DNA of 64,000 bases, from NCBI GenBank assembly GCA_035760705.1, contig DASTSL010000051.1:1-64000 (forward strand). The letters are read 5' to 3'. A program made the position numbers and the translations under genes. Each line of letters begins with the position of its first letter. The first letter of the stretch is position 1. This DNA comes from Allomeiothermus sp035760705. Lineage in GTDB: Bacteria > Deinococcota > Deinococci > Deinococcales > Thermaceae. Positions 34,781 to 43,119 of the stretch are shown piece by piece. The notes under the pieces are model-generated. The model had not been told where the DNA came from. It worked only from the letters and a program-made list of their open reading frames with translations, and made no database searches.

Positions 34781-34856
34781 GGGCCCTTAGCTCAGTTGGT
34801 AGAGCAACCGACTTTTAATCGGTTGGTCACAGGTTCAAGTCCTGTAGGGCCCACCA
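34781..34856 (+). tRNA. tRNA-Lys (UUU)
   Basis: A complete cloverleaf with seven-base acceptor stem GGGCCCT/AGGGCCC, D-loop AGCTCAGTTGGTAGAG, anticodon TTT in the CTTTTAA loop, T-loop GGTTCAAGTCC, and encoded CCA. It reads AAA/AAG codons. Confidence 0.97.
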
Positions 34857-34861
34857 GAACT

Positions 34862-34891
34862 CCTCGGAGCGATCCGAGGTTTTCTTTTTTG
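34862..34891 (+). terminator. Terminator of tRNA-Lys
   Basis: A perfect seven-base stem (CCTCGGA/TCCGAGG, loop GCGA) is followed by TTTTCTTTTTT. Confidence 0.9.
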
Positions 34892-34946
34892 GCCTCGAGA
34901 CCCTGCAGCAGCGCAATCCTAAGTCCCGAAGCGATAGCATACAAAC

Positions 34947-37259
34947 ATGCTCCGCCTCCTGCTTCTCTCACTCCTGCTGGTCGCCGGTTGTGTCCCCCAG
35001 GTCCGCACCACCCCCGGCCTAAAAAGCGCCGTCACCATCACCCGAGACCAGCACGGCATCCCCCACATCCGCGCCCAGAACGACCTGGACGTGTTCTTCG
35101 CCCAGGGCTACGCCCACGCCCAAGACCGGCTATGGCAGATGGAATTGGCCCGCCGCACCGCCGCCGGGCGGCTGGCGGAGATTTTGGGGCGCAGCGCGCT
35201 CGAGCAGGACAAGTTTCTACGCATCTGGGGCTTCTACCGCGCTGCCCAAGCCCAGCTTCCCTACCTCAGCGAGTTCTCGCGGCAGGCGCTCGAGGCCTAC
35301 GCCGCCGGGGTCAACGCCTTCATCGCCGAGGGAAACTTGCCCTGGGAATTCGCCATCGTAGGAGCCAAACCCGAGCCCTGGAAACCCGCTGACAGCCTGG
35401 GCTGGGGCAAGATGATCGCCTACGAACTCGCCAACACCTGGCAGGACGAAGTGGTGGACGCGGGGCTGGTGGAGAAGATCGGCCTGGACGGGCTCAACGA
35501 GCTGCTCCCGCCCTATCCGAGCGACGCGCCGACCATCTTGCAACCCGAGGACTATCCCGCCCGCCAGCGGGGGGATTTCCCCGCCTCGCCCGGGCTCTCC
35601 GCCGAGATTAGGCGGGTGCTCGAGCACGCCGTTTCCCTGGCCGACTCGGCGCCCGGTTTCGGCTTCGACGCCGCCCAGGGGTCGAACAACTGGGTGCTCT
35701 CCGGTTCGCGCACCACCACCGATAAGCCCCTCCTCGCCAACGACCCCCACCTGCGCTTCCAGAACCCGGCCCTGTGGTATCTGATCGACCTGCGCGGCCC
35801 CGGCTACAACAGCCTGGGGGCCAGCATCCCCGGCATTCCGGGGGTCTTGCTGGGTCGCAACGACTTCGTGGCCTGGGGGGCCACCAACGCCAAGCCCGAC
35901 ACCATGGACCTGTTCGTCCTGGAGTTGCAAGAGGGCGGGTACAACACCCCCGGGCACTGGGTCCCGCTCACCCGACGCAGCGAGGTCATTAGGGTCAGGG
36001 GAGAGGCCGAGGTGCGGCTCGAGGTGCGCGAGAGCGAGTACGGCCCGCTGATCTCCGACCTGGGGAACCTAGGCTCGCTCGCCCGGGACGGTCAGGCCGT
36101 GGCGGTGGCCTGGACCGGGCTTGACCCCGCCGACACCACCCTGGATGCCTGGCTGGGGATGAACCGGGCCAAAAGCGGGGCCGAGTTCCGCGAGGCCCTG
36201 CGGCGCTTCGTGGTGCCGATGCAGAACTTCGTCTATGCCGACACCACCGGCGAGATCGGCTATATCGCGCCGGGGCGGGTACCCCTGCGCGACTGGGACG
36301 GGCGTTTGCCAGCCAGTGCCGCCAAGGGCCAGCGCTGGAAGGGCTTTATCCCCTTCGAGCAACTGCCGCAGGTGGTGAACCCCAAGGAAGGGTTCATCTC
36401 GAGCGCCAACAACCGCATCCTCCCGCCCGGCGGCCTGGACCTCTCGACCTACGTCACCGAGATCTACCGCTCGGCCCGGATCCGTGAGCTGATCCTGGCC
36501 AAGCCCAAGCTCTCGCCGGAGGACATGGCGGCCATCCAAGGCGACACCACCTCGCTCGTGGCGCGGGAAGTCCGGCCCTTGCTGCTGGCCTTGGAGCCCA
36601 AAAGCGAAGCCGCTAAGCGCCTGCAAGACGCGGTTCGCGACTGGGACCTGCGGGCCGAGCTGGATTCCACCGGGGCTACGGCCTTCGCCTTCTTCTGGCG
36701 CGAGGCGAGCCGGATGCTCGACGACGAGACTGGCTTGAGTTCACCGAACGCCCCCCTGATATTCGTGCGTACCCTCAAGACGAACGGGCGCTGGTGCGAC
36801 GACCTGCGCACCCCGGCCCAAGAGACCTGCGCCGATTTCCTGGCGAACGCACTGGAGAAGGGGGCGGCGGAACTGGAGCGACGCCTCGGCCCCGACCCCC
36901 GCCAGTGGCAGTGGGGGCGCATCCACAAGGCCCGCTTCAACGCGGTGCTGGGAGCCGTTCCCCTGGTGGGCGGCTGGTTCAACCGCGAGATTCCCACCCC
37001 CGGCAGCTTTCAAACCGTGAACGTAGCAAGCTATAACTCCGACACCTTCCTCCAGACCAGCGGCCCGAGCCTGCGCACCATCTTCGACCTGAGCGATCTG
37101 AACCAGAGCCGAGCCATCTACCCACTGGGCCAGTCGGGGAACCTCTGGGACCGGTACTACGCGAATTTCCTCGAGCCCTGGCGGGATAACCGGAGCGTAC
37201 AGCTTTCGACCAGACCCCAGGACTGGGGGACGACCGGTACCTTAGAACTTCGCCCGTGA
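34947..37259 (+). CDS. Penicillin acylase-family lipoprotein
   Basis: The 770-residue product has a lipoprotein signal (LLLSLLLVAGC), unlike most family members, so it is probably surface-anchored. The N-terminal chain begins VTITRDQHGIPHIRAQNDLDVFFAQGYAHAQDRLWQME. The catalytic N-terminal nucleophile serine of the beta chain is in AAQGSNNWVLSG (Ser246), exposed by self-cleavage. Family members hydrolyse amide bonds of penicillins, acyl-homoserine lactones or lipoamides. The substrate here is unknown; quorum-signal or peptide-amide cleavage is possible. TAGCAT lies six bases before the ATG. Its length is normal. Confidence 0.9.
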   Translation: MLRLLLLSLLLVAGCVPQVRTTPGLKSAVTITRDQHGIPHIRAQNDLDVFFAQGYAHAQDRLWQMELARRTAAGRLAEILGRSALEQDKFLRIWGFYRAAQAQLPYLSEFSRQALEAYAAGVNAFIAEGNLPWEFAIVGAKPEPWKPADSLGWGKMIAYELANTWQDEVVDAGLVEKIGLDGLNELLPPYPSDAPTILQPEDYPARQRGDFPASPGLSAEIRRVLEHAVSLADSAPGFGFDAAQGSNNWVLSGSRTTTDKPLLANDPHLRFQNPALWYLIDLRGPGYNSLGASIPGIPGVLLGRNDFVAWGATNAKPDTMDLFVLELQEGGYNTPGHWVPLTRRSEVIRVRGEAEVRLEVRESEYGPLISDLGNLGSLARDGQAVAVAWTGLDPADTTLDAWLGMNRAKSGAEFREALRRFVVPMQNFVYADTTGEIGYIAPGRVPLRDWDGRLPASAAKGQRWKGFIPFEQLPQVVNPKEGFISSANNRILPPGGLDLSTYVTEIYRSARIRELILAKPKLSPEDMAAIQGDTTSLVAREVRPLLLALEPKSEAAKRLQDAVRDWDLRAELDSTGATAFAFFWREASRMLDDETGLSSPNAPLIFVRTLKTNGRWCDDLRTPAQETCADFLANALEKGAAELERRLGPDPRQWQWGRIHKARFNAVLGAVPLVGGWFNREIPTPGSFQTVNVASYNSDTFLQTSGPSLRTIFDLSDLNQSRAIYPLGQSGNLWDRYYANFLEPWRDNRSVQLSTRPQDWGTTGTLELRP

Positions 37260-37295
37260 TGGACCGCGTAAGCCCCCCTGGGGGGACATCTCGGC

Positions 37296-37324
37296 TTTAC
37301 GAACCCGCTCCCTTGTGCTAACCT
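37296..37324 (+). promoter_or_regulatory. Possible promoter of the tRNA-Glu/tRNA-Val pair
   Basis: TTTACG and TAACCT are 17 bases apart. They lie about 45 bases before the tRNA-Glu, so a leader would be removed by processing. Confidence 0.3.
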
Positions 37325-37369
37325 TATGAACGGTCTCGCCGGAGGGTAAACCCCTCGAGGCCTCAAAAG

Positions 37370-37445
37370 GGCCCCATCGTCTAGTGGCCTAGGACACCGC
37401 CCTCTCACGGCGGCGACAGGGGTTCGAATCCCCTTGGGGTCACCA
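37370..37445 (+). tRNA. tRNA-Glu (CUC)
   Basis: Cloverleaf with acceptor stem GGCCCCA/TGGGGTC (one G-U pair), anticodon CTC in the CCTCTCA loop, T-loop GGTTCGAATCC and encoded CCA. Confidence 0.95.
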
Positions 37446-37450
37446 CAACG

Positions 37451-37492
37451 TCCCAGGTTGGCTCGGAAGTGTTCCAACCTGGGATACTTCTT
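37451..37492 (+). terminator. Hairpin between tRNA-Glu and tRNA-Val
   Basis: A perfect 11-base stem (TCCCAGGTTGG and complement) is followed by TACTTCTT. It may stop transcription or mark processing. Confidence 0.55.
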
Positions 37493-37568
37493 GGGCGCTT
37501 AGCTCAGTTGGCAGAGCACATCCCTTACAAGGATGGGGTCGGCGGTTCGAGCCCGTCAGCGCCCACCA
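37493..37568 (+). tRNA. tRNA-Val (UAC)
   Basis: Cloverleaf with acceptor stem GGGCGCT/AGCGCCC, D-loop AGCTCAGTTGGCAGAG, anticodon TAC in the CTTACAA loop, T-loop GGTTCGAGCCC and encoded CCA. Confidence 0.96.
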
Positions 37569-37576
37569 CGTCCAGG

Positions 37577-37612
37577 ACGGCACGGAGGCGTATCCGTGCC
37601 GTTGATCTTTTT
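37577..37612 (+). terminator. Terminator of the tRNA pair
   Basis: A perfect ten-base stem (ACGGCACGGA and complement) is followed by TGATCTTTTT. Confidence 0.85.
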
Positions 37613-37641
37613 GGGCATAGAATCGAGCGAGGAGAAACCGG

Positions 37642-38799
37642 ATGCCCCTGTTTGACCTCCCCCTCGAGCAACTCCAGACCTATCAGCCCGCCCGCTTTGA
37701 GCCCGCCGACTTCGATGCTTTCTGGCAAAACACCCTGGGCGAAGCCCGGCAGCACCCCTTGAACCCCCGCTTCGAGCCGGTCGATTACGGGCTCAAGACG
37801 CTCGAGGTCTTGGATGTGACCTTTGCCGGTTACGGCGGCCAACCCATCAAAGGCTGGCTGCTGCTGCCCAAGCTGCGCGAAGGCCGACTGCCCTGTGTGG
37901 TGGAGTACGTCGGCTATGGCGGCGGGCGGGGGTTTCCGGTGGAATGGTTGACCTACGCCAGCGCTGGCTACGCCCACCTCGTCATGGACACCCGCGGGCA
38001 GGGCTCGAGGTGGCGCAGAGGTGACACGCCGGATCTGGCCCCCGACGGAGACAACCCGCAGCATCCGGGCTTCATGACCCGGGGCGTGCTCTCGCCTCGG
38101 ACCTACTACTACCGCCGCCTCTTCACCGACGCGGTGCGGGCCGTGGAAACCGCACGCAGCCATCCCGCGGTGGATCCGGGCCGGATCGCCGTGGCAGGAG
38201 GAAGCCAGGGCGGGGGCATCGCCTTGGCCGTCGCAGGGCTCAGCAGTGAAGGGCCATCGGCCCCCGACGCACGCCCAGTGAAGCCGCACCAGCGGCCCGG
38301 CAATACCGGTACTCAAGTGAAGCCGCACCAGCGGCCCGGCGATGCCAGCTTTGCCGGTAATCTGGGCGATGCCAGTGCTCCGCTGGGCAAAGAGGCTTCT
38401 TTCGCCGCGCAGCGGGGTGCGGGCCGGTACTCGGAAGTGCAGGCGGTAATGCCCGACGTGCCCTTCCTCTGTCACTTCCGCCGCGCCACCGAACTGGTGG
38501 ACACTGCGCCCTACAACGAGATCGCCACCTTCTGCAAGATCCACCGCGACCGGGTAGAGCAAGTATTCACCACCCTGAGTTATTTCGACGGGGTGAACTT
38601 CGCGGCCCGGGCAAAAGCCAAGGCCCTCTTCTCGGTGGGCCTGATGGACGACATCTGTCCGCCCAGCACCGTCTACGCCGCCCATAACCACTATGCCGGG
38701 CCGAAGGAGATCAAGGTCTATCCCTACAACAGCCACGAGGGCGGGGAGAGCTTCCATACCCTCGAGAAATTGCGCTTCCTGCGGGGGCTGGGATGGTAG
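37642..38799 (+). CDS. Acetyl xylan esterase/cephalosporin C deacetylase family, with repeat insertion
   Basis: The 385-residue protein is an AXE1-type carbohydrate esterase. It has the family start (DFDAFWQNTLGEA), the oxyanion loop YVGYGGGRGFPVEW, the nucleophile motif AGGSQGGGIALAVAG (about residue 188), the LMDDICPPSTVYAAHNHY aspartate region and the catalytic histidine in YNSHEGG. The usual length is about 320. The extra 62 residues (about 202-263) lie right after the nucleophile helix and contain two copies of VKPHQRPG; the family normally runs directly from there to KAVMPDVPFLC. This insertion is encoded by tandem DNA repeats. It may still fold if the insertion loops out. Confidence 0.9.
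   Translation: MPLFDLPLEQLQTYQPARFEPADFDAFWQNTLGEARQHPLNPRFEPVDYGLKTLEVLDVTFAGYGGQPIKGWLLLPKLREGRLPCVVEYVGYGGGRGFPVEWLTYASAGYAHLVMDTRGQGSRWRRGDTPDLAPDGDNPQHPGFMTRGVLSPRTYYYRRLFTDAVRAVETARSHPAVDPGRIAVAGGSQGGGIALAVAGLSSEGPSAPDARPVKPHQRPGNTGTQVKPHQRPGDASFAGNLGDASAPLGKEASFAAQRGAGRYSEVQAVMPDVPFLCHFRRATELVDTAPYNEIATFCKIHRDRVEQVFTTLSYFDGVNFAARAKAKALFSVGLMDDICPPSTVYAAHNHYAGPKEIKVYPYNSHEGGESFHTLEKLRFLRGLGW
38245..38430 (+). repeat. Tandem VKPH-type repeats inside the esterase gene
   Basis: AGTGAAG followed by a small palindrome occurs three times: AGTGAAGGGCCATCGGCCC near 38245, and AGTGAAGCCGCACCAGCGGC at 38277 and 38316 (39 bases apart). The frame stays open through the whole insertion. A related copy lies in an unrelated gene at 20411-20449. 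Confidence 0.7.
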
Positions 38800-39446
38800 G
38801 GGTGCTGAGGAAGGCCCGAGTGGTGGGGGTGCTCCGGGCGCCCTCGGCCAGCTCTGCGGTGGAGGCCGCGCTCGCCGCCGTGCGGGGCGGATTGCGGGCC
38901 CTCGAGCTGACCTTCACCACCCCCGGGGTCAGCGGGGCTTTGCGCGAACTCCAGGAGCGTCTCTCGGAAGACGTGCTGCTCGGCGCGGGAACCGTGATGA
39001 GTGCGCCCGAAGCCGAAGCGGCCATCGAGGCCGGGGCGCGTTTTCTGGTGAGCCCGCACCTGGGGGAGGACGTGCTCGAGCTGTGCCGGGCCAGGGGTAT
39101 CCCCTACATCCCCGGCGTGCTCACCCCCACCGAGATCGTGCGGGCCAGGAGCTTAGGTGCCGAAGTCGTCAAGGTCTTCCCGGCGGGCTCGAGCGGGGGG
39201 ATCCACTATCTCAAGGATCTGCTGGGGCCGTTCCCCGATCTCGAGATCCTGGCGACCGGGGGGATCAAGCCGAGCGAAGTCCCGGCGTATCTCCAGGTGG
39301 GGGTCCTGGCGGTGGGCCTGGGCTCGAACCTGTTCCCCAAGACCGCGCTCGAGGCCGGGGATTGGGATACCGTCGAGGCCGCCACCCGCCAGGCCCTGGG
39401 GGAAGCTGGGGTCGCGTGCGGGGAAGAAGTCCGCGCGAAGCGCTGA
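38793..39446 (+). CDS. eda: 2-keto-3-deoxy-6-phosphogluconate aldolase
   Basis: The 217-residue class I aldolase cleaves KDPG to pyruvate and glyceraldehyde 3-phosphate in the Entner-Doudoroff pathway; related members act on KHG. The Schiff-base lysine is in AEVVKVFPAGSSGG (about residue 130), with the glutamate in ALELTFTTPG and the phosphate loop ILATGGIKPSEVPAYL. The ATG overlaps the end of the esterase gene by seven bases, so the two are co-translated and may serve the breakdown of plant sugars or sugar acids. The last 20 residues (GEAGVACGEEVRAKR) are variable in the family. Confidence 0.92.
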   Translation: MVGVLRKARVVGVLRAPSASSAVEAALAAVRGGLRALELTFTTPGVSGALRELQERLSEDVLLGAGTVMSAPEAEAAIEAGARFLVSPHLGEDVLELCRARGIPYIPGVLTPTEIVRARSLGAEVVKVFPAGSSGGIHYLKDLLGPFPDLEILATGGIKPSEVPAYLQVGVLAVGLGSNLFPKTALEAGDWDTVEAATRQALGEAGVACGEEVRAKR

Positions 39447-39457
39447 GGTAGGATCGC

Positions 39458-40027
39458 TCAGTCGTGCAGGCCGGGCAGCAGGGGTTGGCAGGCAGGCAGG
39501 CGGAACATCAGGTATTCCTGGTCGGCGGGCCGGGTGGGGATGGGCTCGAGCTGCATCATCACCAGGCTCTCGGTGCTCCCTTCCACGCGCAGGAAAAGGG
39601 GCGGGACATAGCGGGGCTCGCCGCGCTCGTAGCGGGTTCCTTCCAGGGTGTAGGAGAGAAACACCGATTCATCGCGGTCGAGGTAATCCGGAGCGTACAA
39701 CGCCACCACGTCGGCCTCCTGGTGCTCGGTTTGCAGCACCGCGTCCCACACCACCATCTGGGCATCAGGTTCGCTCAAATACTCGCCGAGGACCGGGCCC
39801 AGCCGGGCGTAGAAGGCGTCGGGGGCTGCCTTGAGTTCGTAGTAGAGCCCGCCCGCCCCGTGCCAGAGCCGGGCCACCGCGTTCTCCACCACCTGCTGCA
39901 CCACGTGTTCGCCCAGCCGCTCCTTGGCGTAGTCCCGGGCCAGCGCGAAAGACTCTTCGAGGGCCTGGCGGTCGCTCCCCAGCTCGAGGGTTTCCACCAA
40001 GTGTTGGTAAGGATTGAATTCGATCAA
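39458..40027 (-). CDS. Hypothetical protein (189 aa), lineage-specific
   Basis: I do not recognise this soluble protein. It begins MIEFNPYQHLVETLELGSD and contains helices in the first 90 residues, then a beta-rich part (ESVFLSYTLEGTRYERGEPR, PLFLRVEGSTESLVMM). No catalytic motif or membrane segment. The start is TTG at 40027, preceded by GGAG, and a consensus TATAAT lies at 40042-40037 on the minus strand. It converges with eda (11 bases apart) and lies upstream of the repeat at 40083-40159. Confidence 0.6.
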   Translation of the reverse strand: MIEFNPYQHLVETLELGSDRQALEESFALARDYAKERLGEHVVQQVVENAVARLWHGAGGLYYELKAAPDAFYARLGPVLGEYLSEPDAQMVVWDAVLQTEHQEADVVALYAPDYLDRDESVFLSYTLEGTRYERGEPRYVPPLFLRVEGSTESLVMMQLEPIPTRPADQEYLMFRLPACQPLLPGLHD

Positions 40028-40082
40028 CTTGACTCCATTATAGGCTGCGGGGCAAAGGTATGGGGGTTGGCGTACATAAGCG

Positions 40083-40159
40083 GGAAGAGCAGGCAGGGAA
40101 GAGGGGAAGAAAAAGCCAAGTCAACCGCGACGATGGTCTCTTGCTCCCCTTCTCCCCTC
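40083..40159. repeat. Palindromic intergenic repeat after ubiE
   Basis: It contains AAAAAGCCAAG and GGTCTCTTGCTCCCC, both found in the same order (other strand) at 55112-55161. Purine-rich GGAAGAGGGGAAG and its near complement CTTCTCCCCTC can close a large hairpin. It abuts the ubiE stop and may act as its terminator. Confidence 0.6.
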
Positions 40160-40871
40160 ACTTATCCCCGATGTGCAGCGCCACGATGCCCCCGCTGAAG
40201 ATGCGGTAGCGGGTCTTAAAGCCGGCTTGTTCCATCTTGGCTTTGAGGGTCTGGGGATCGGGGAAGCGCTCCACCGAGTCCGGCAGGTAGCGGTAGGCGG
40301 AGGGATTTCCCGAGACCAGCCCGCCGACCCAGGGCAGCACCTTCTGAAAGTAGAAGCGGTACAGCTCGCCGAAGCCGCCTTTGGGGGGCGGGGGAAACTC
40401 GAGGATACACAGCCGCCCGCCGGGGGCCAGCACCCGGTAGAGTTCGGCCAGGGCTTGGTCGTAGCCCACGAAGTTGCGAAAACCGAAGGCGATGGTCACG
40501 GCGTCGAAGCGGGCATCGGGGAAGGGGAGGGCCAGCGCGTCGGCCTGCTGGAAGGGAACCTCCAGCCCCAGCTTTCGCGCTTTCTGCCGGGCGATCTCGA
40601 GCATCGGGAGGGCGAAATCGGCGCCGATCACCTCGGCCTGGGGGGCCAAGCGTTTGAGCAAGAGGGCCATGTCGCCGGTCCCGGTGGCTAAGTCCAGGAT
40701 GCGCCGGGGTTTTTTCTCGAGTGCGGCCTCGACGGCGATAAACCGCCAGCGCCGGTCTATTCCCGCGGACAAGAGCCGGTTCAAGAGGTCGTAGCGCGGG
40801 GCGATCTCGCTGAACATCTGCTGGACGGCCTGGGCTTTTTCCTCTGGCTTCTCGCTCGAGTCCTTCACCAC
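40158..40871 (-). CDS. ubiE: Demethylmenaquinone methyltransferase (UbiE/MenG)
   Basis: The 237-residue enzyme carries out the last step of menaquinone synthesis, C-methylation of the naphthoquinone ring using SAM. The UbiE signatures are present: MFSEIAPRYDLLNRLLSAGIDRRWR, motif I ILDLATGTGDMALLLKR, and IAFGFRNFVGYDQALAELYRVLAPGGRLCILEF. The N-terminus is slightly shorter than in E. coli. Menaquinone is the usual quinone of Thermus relatives and feeds the terminal oxidase encoded at 31-35 kb. The start codon is GTG or ATG at the end, with a gap of 350 bases upstream. Confidence 0.94.
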   Translation of the reverse strand: MVKDSSEKPEEKAQAVQQMFSEIAPRYDLLNRLLSAGIDRRWRFIAVEAALEKKPRRILDLATGTGDMALLLKRLAPQAEVIGADFALPMLEIARQKARKLGLEVPFQQADALALPFPDARFDAVTIAFGFRNFVGYDQALAELYRVLAPGGRLCILEFPPPPKGGFGELYRFYFQKVLPWVGGLVSGNPSAYRYLPDSVERFPDPQTLKAKMEQAGFKTRYRIFSGGIVALHIGDK

Positions 40872-41219
40872 CGGGGAAGTTTAGCATAGCTTGGGGCAGG
40901 AAGCGGGAGCTACGAGACATTCCGGGGTGTGGTTGGGTGGCTTCCGTCCGGCTGTCTGTAGCACGGTTAGGGGGCGAGGCTTCCGCGCCCTTTCGTCCCT
41001 CACCCCCCCCACCCGCCAAAGCGCAAGAGCACGGCTGGAGATGCTTATACGCTTATAGGAGTGGCAAGCTGGGGATTCATTTGGGGGCCTGTGGTATGCC
41101 TGCGCTGCCCATTTCATCTCGGATTTCATCTCAAAGAGGAAGAAAAGCTATTGGGCTTGGTTCTCGTATCTCAGATTCGGCCAACTCGAGGGAGGCTATA
41201 AGCCGGGGCGGTGGCGGAG
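40872..41219. other. Intergenic region, no gene recognised
   Basis: Some short frames cross this stretch on both strands, none with a known match. It contains a run of eight C near 41008 and a doubled GCTTATAnG word near 41043-41057. I see no riboswitch fold. The permease promoter lies at its right end. Confidence 0.5.
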
Positions 41220-41231
41220 TACAATTTCTGC

Positions 41232-43106
41232 GTGCGAAACTTAGCGCGTTCCTGGCTTTTTCTTGTGAGCTTGGTGCTGCTGGGGCTCATGGCCTTGGCC
41301 CCTTGGGTGGTTCCCAAGCGGGAGTTTGGCGGGGTGGGGTATCTGCTCACCCCCTTTGGCGTGGTCAACCCACAAAACCTCGAGCTTCCGGCCACGCTGG
41401 GGCTGGGGTGGGTGGGGGCGGCCTTCTGGGTCTGGGTAGGGCTGATGGTGGCGGCCTCGCTCACCTTCCTGCTGAGCGATCCCCGCTCGCGCTCGAGGGC
41501 CCTCTACGCTTTGGGGGCGCTCGGGGTGGGGCTCTTCGTGCTCGAGGCGTGGCTCTTTTACCAGGCGGTGAACTCCGCCAACCAGGCGGCCTTGGCTGGG
41601 GGAGCCACGCGGGCGCCTTTGCGCCGCTTCACCCTCTCGCTGGGGGCCTACCTGGGCTTCTTTTATGCGGTGGCCCTGCTCCTACTGGCCCGCTTGCAGC
41701 TCCCGGGAGGGAAGGCCTTCCTGGTGCGTTTCCGCGGGGCGGTGGTGCCGGTGGTCTCGCTCTTGCTGTCGGTGTTGGTGGGAGCCTTGCTGATCTTGGT
41801 GTTGGGCCGGGTTCCGGGGGTCGAGGGCCTGAGCCTCTCCTTTAGGGAATGGGCCGCCCTCGAGCTGGACCTCATCACCTTCTCCTTCCAGCTCCTCTTC
41901 TCCCCGATCTACACCCTCTCCGGCTGGTTCAACAGCCTCCAGCAGACCACTCCGCTGATCTTCGCCGGGCTGGCGGTGGCCTTCGCCTTCCGCACCGGCC
42001 TCTTCAACATCGGAGGGCCGGGGCAGATCACCCTGGGGGCCATCTTCGTGATGATCGTGGGGATCTTCATGCCCGGGCCGGGCTGGATCGTGCTGCCCCT
42101 CAGCATCCTGGCGGCGGCCCTGGGTGGGGCCTTGTGGGGCGGGCTGGCGGGCTGGCTCAAGGCCCGCTTCGGGGCCAACGAGGTGGTCAACACCATCATG
42201 CTCAACTACATCGCGGCCTCGGTGCTGCTTTTTTTCCTGGCTTCCAACCAGCAGCGCTTTTTCGGCTACACCCTCTACCTGCCCTTCAAGGCCCAGGGCT
42301 TCGAGGCCAAGAGCCTCGAGCTACGCCCCGAGGCCCAGATCCCCCTGATGATCAACCTGCTGGCCCCTGGCGGGGAGTTCTCCTGGGCGCTCCCGCTGGC
42401 CCTGGTGGCGGGCCTGGTGGCGTTTTTCGTCCTACGGCGGGCCGATCTGGGCCGCCGCTTGCTCTTCACCGGAGGGGTGGCCATCCTGGGGTATGCTCTG
42501 GGCGGCCTGATCCCCGGCCCCACCCTGGCGGGCAACCTGATCCGCGACCTAGCGGCCTCCAAGCTCAACGGCTCGTTCTTGCTGGCGCTGGGGGTGCTGG
42601 TCCTGATTCACTACTACCTCTTCCGCACCGTGGGCGGCTACGAGATGCGGGCGGCGGGGTTCGCCCCCAAGGCCGCCGAGTACGCCGGGATCAGCCTGGG
42701 CCGCAAGATCGTGCTGGCCATGCTGATCAGCGGGGCCCTGGCCGGGCTGGCCGCCACCCACTACGTGCAGGGCGGGGTGATGGACGAGTACCGGCTCAAG
42801 CAGTCTATTCCTGTGGGGGTCGGCTTCGACGGGATCGCGGTGGCCTTGATGGGGCAGAACACCTCGCTGGGGGTGGCCCTGGCCGGGTTCTTGTTCGGGG
42901 TGCTCCGCACCGGCGGGCTGGACCTGAGCCAGCAACTGGGCATCAGCCGCGAGCTGGTGACGGTCATCATCTCGCTGGTGGTGCTGGCCATCGCCCTGGG
43001 CGGGTTGCTGCCGCGCTACTTCACCGACCCCTTGAAAGCGGCCCAGGTCGAGACCGAGGCCAAAGACGAGGAAGAAGCCCGCGCCAAAGCGCAGCGTGCG
43101 AGTTGA
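41232..43106 (+). CDS. Nucleoside-type ABC transporter permease (long form)
   Basis: The protein belongs to the permease family of nucleoside/BMP-lipoprotein importers (NupP/YufP type). The core from about residue 235 on shows TTPLIFAGLAVAFAFRTGLFNIGGPGQ, NEVVNTIMLNYIA and GFDGIAVALMGQNTSLGVALAG. The first 200 residues add five extra membrane segments, making 624 residues against the usual 350-ish. GTG at 41232 follows TACAAT by six bases, so the transcript is probably leaderless; a GTG at 41211 is less likely. The partner permease follows; ATPase and binding protein genes are not in this window. It probably imports nucleosides. Confidence 0.85.
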   Translation: MRNLARSWLFLVSLVLLGLMALAPWVVPKREFGGVGYLLTPFGVVNPQNLELPATLGLGWVGAAFWVWVGLMVAASLTFLLSDPRSRSRALYALGALGVGLFVLEAWLFYQAVNSANQAALAGGATRAPLRRFTLSLGAYLGFFYAVALLLLARLQLPGGKAFLVRFRGAVVPVVSLLLSVLVGALLILVLGRVPGVEGLSLSFREWAALELDLITFSFQLLFSPIYTLSGWFNSLQQTTPLIFAGLAVAFAFRTGLFNIGGPGQITLGAIFVMIVGIFMPGPGWIVLPLSILAAALGGALWGGLAGWLKARFGANEVVNTIMLNYIAASVLLFFLASNQQRFFGYTLYLPFKAQGFEAKSLELRPEAQIPLMINLLAPGGEFSWALPLALVAGLVAFFVLRRADLGRRLLFTGGVAILGYALGGLIPGPTLAGNLIRDLAASKLNGSFLLALGVLVLIHYYLFRTVGGYEMRAAGFAPKAAEYAGISLGRKIVLAMLISGALAGLAATHYVQGGVMDEYRLKQSIPVGVGFDGIAVALMGQNTSLGVALAGFLFGVLRTGGLDLSQQLGISRELVTVIISLVVLAIALGGLLPRYFTDPLKAAQVETEAKDEEEARAKAQRAS

Positions 43107-43119
43107 GGGGAGGCGCTGA

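Noticed and set aside
38276..38346. Direct repeats spaced 39 bases, CRISPR-like
   Set aside because: There are only two good copies, the region is an open coding frame inside an esterase, and no cas genes are present.
40880..41219. Purine riboswitch before the nucleoside permease
   Set aside because: I found no conserved purine-riboswitch core or three-way junction, and the promoter places transcription start next to the GTG.
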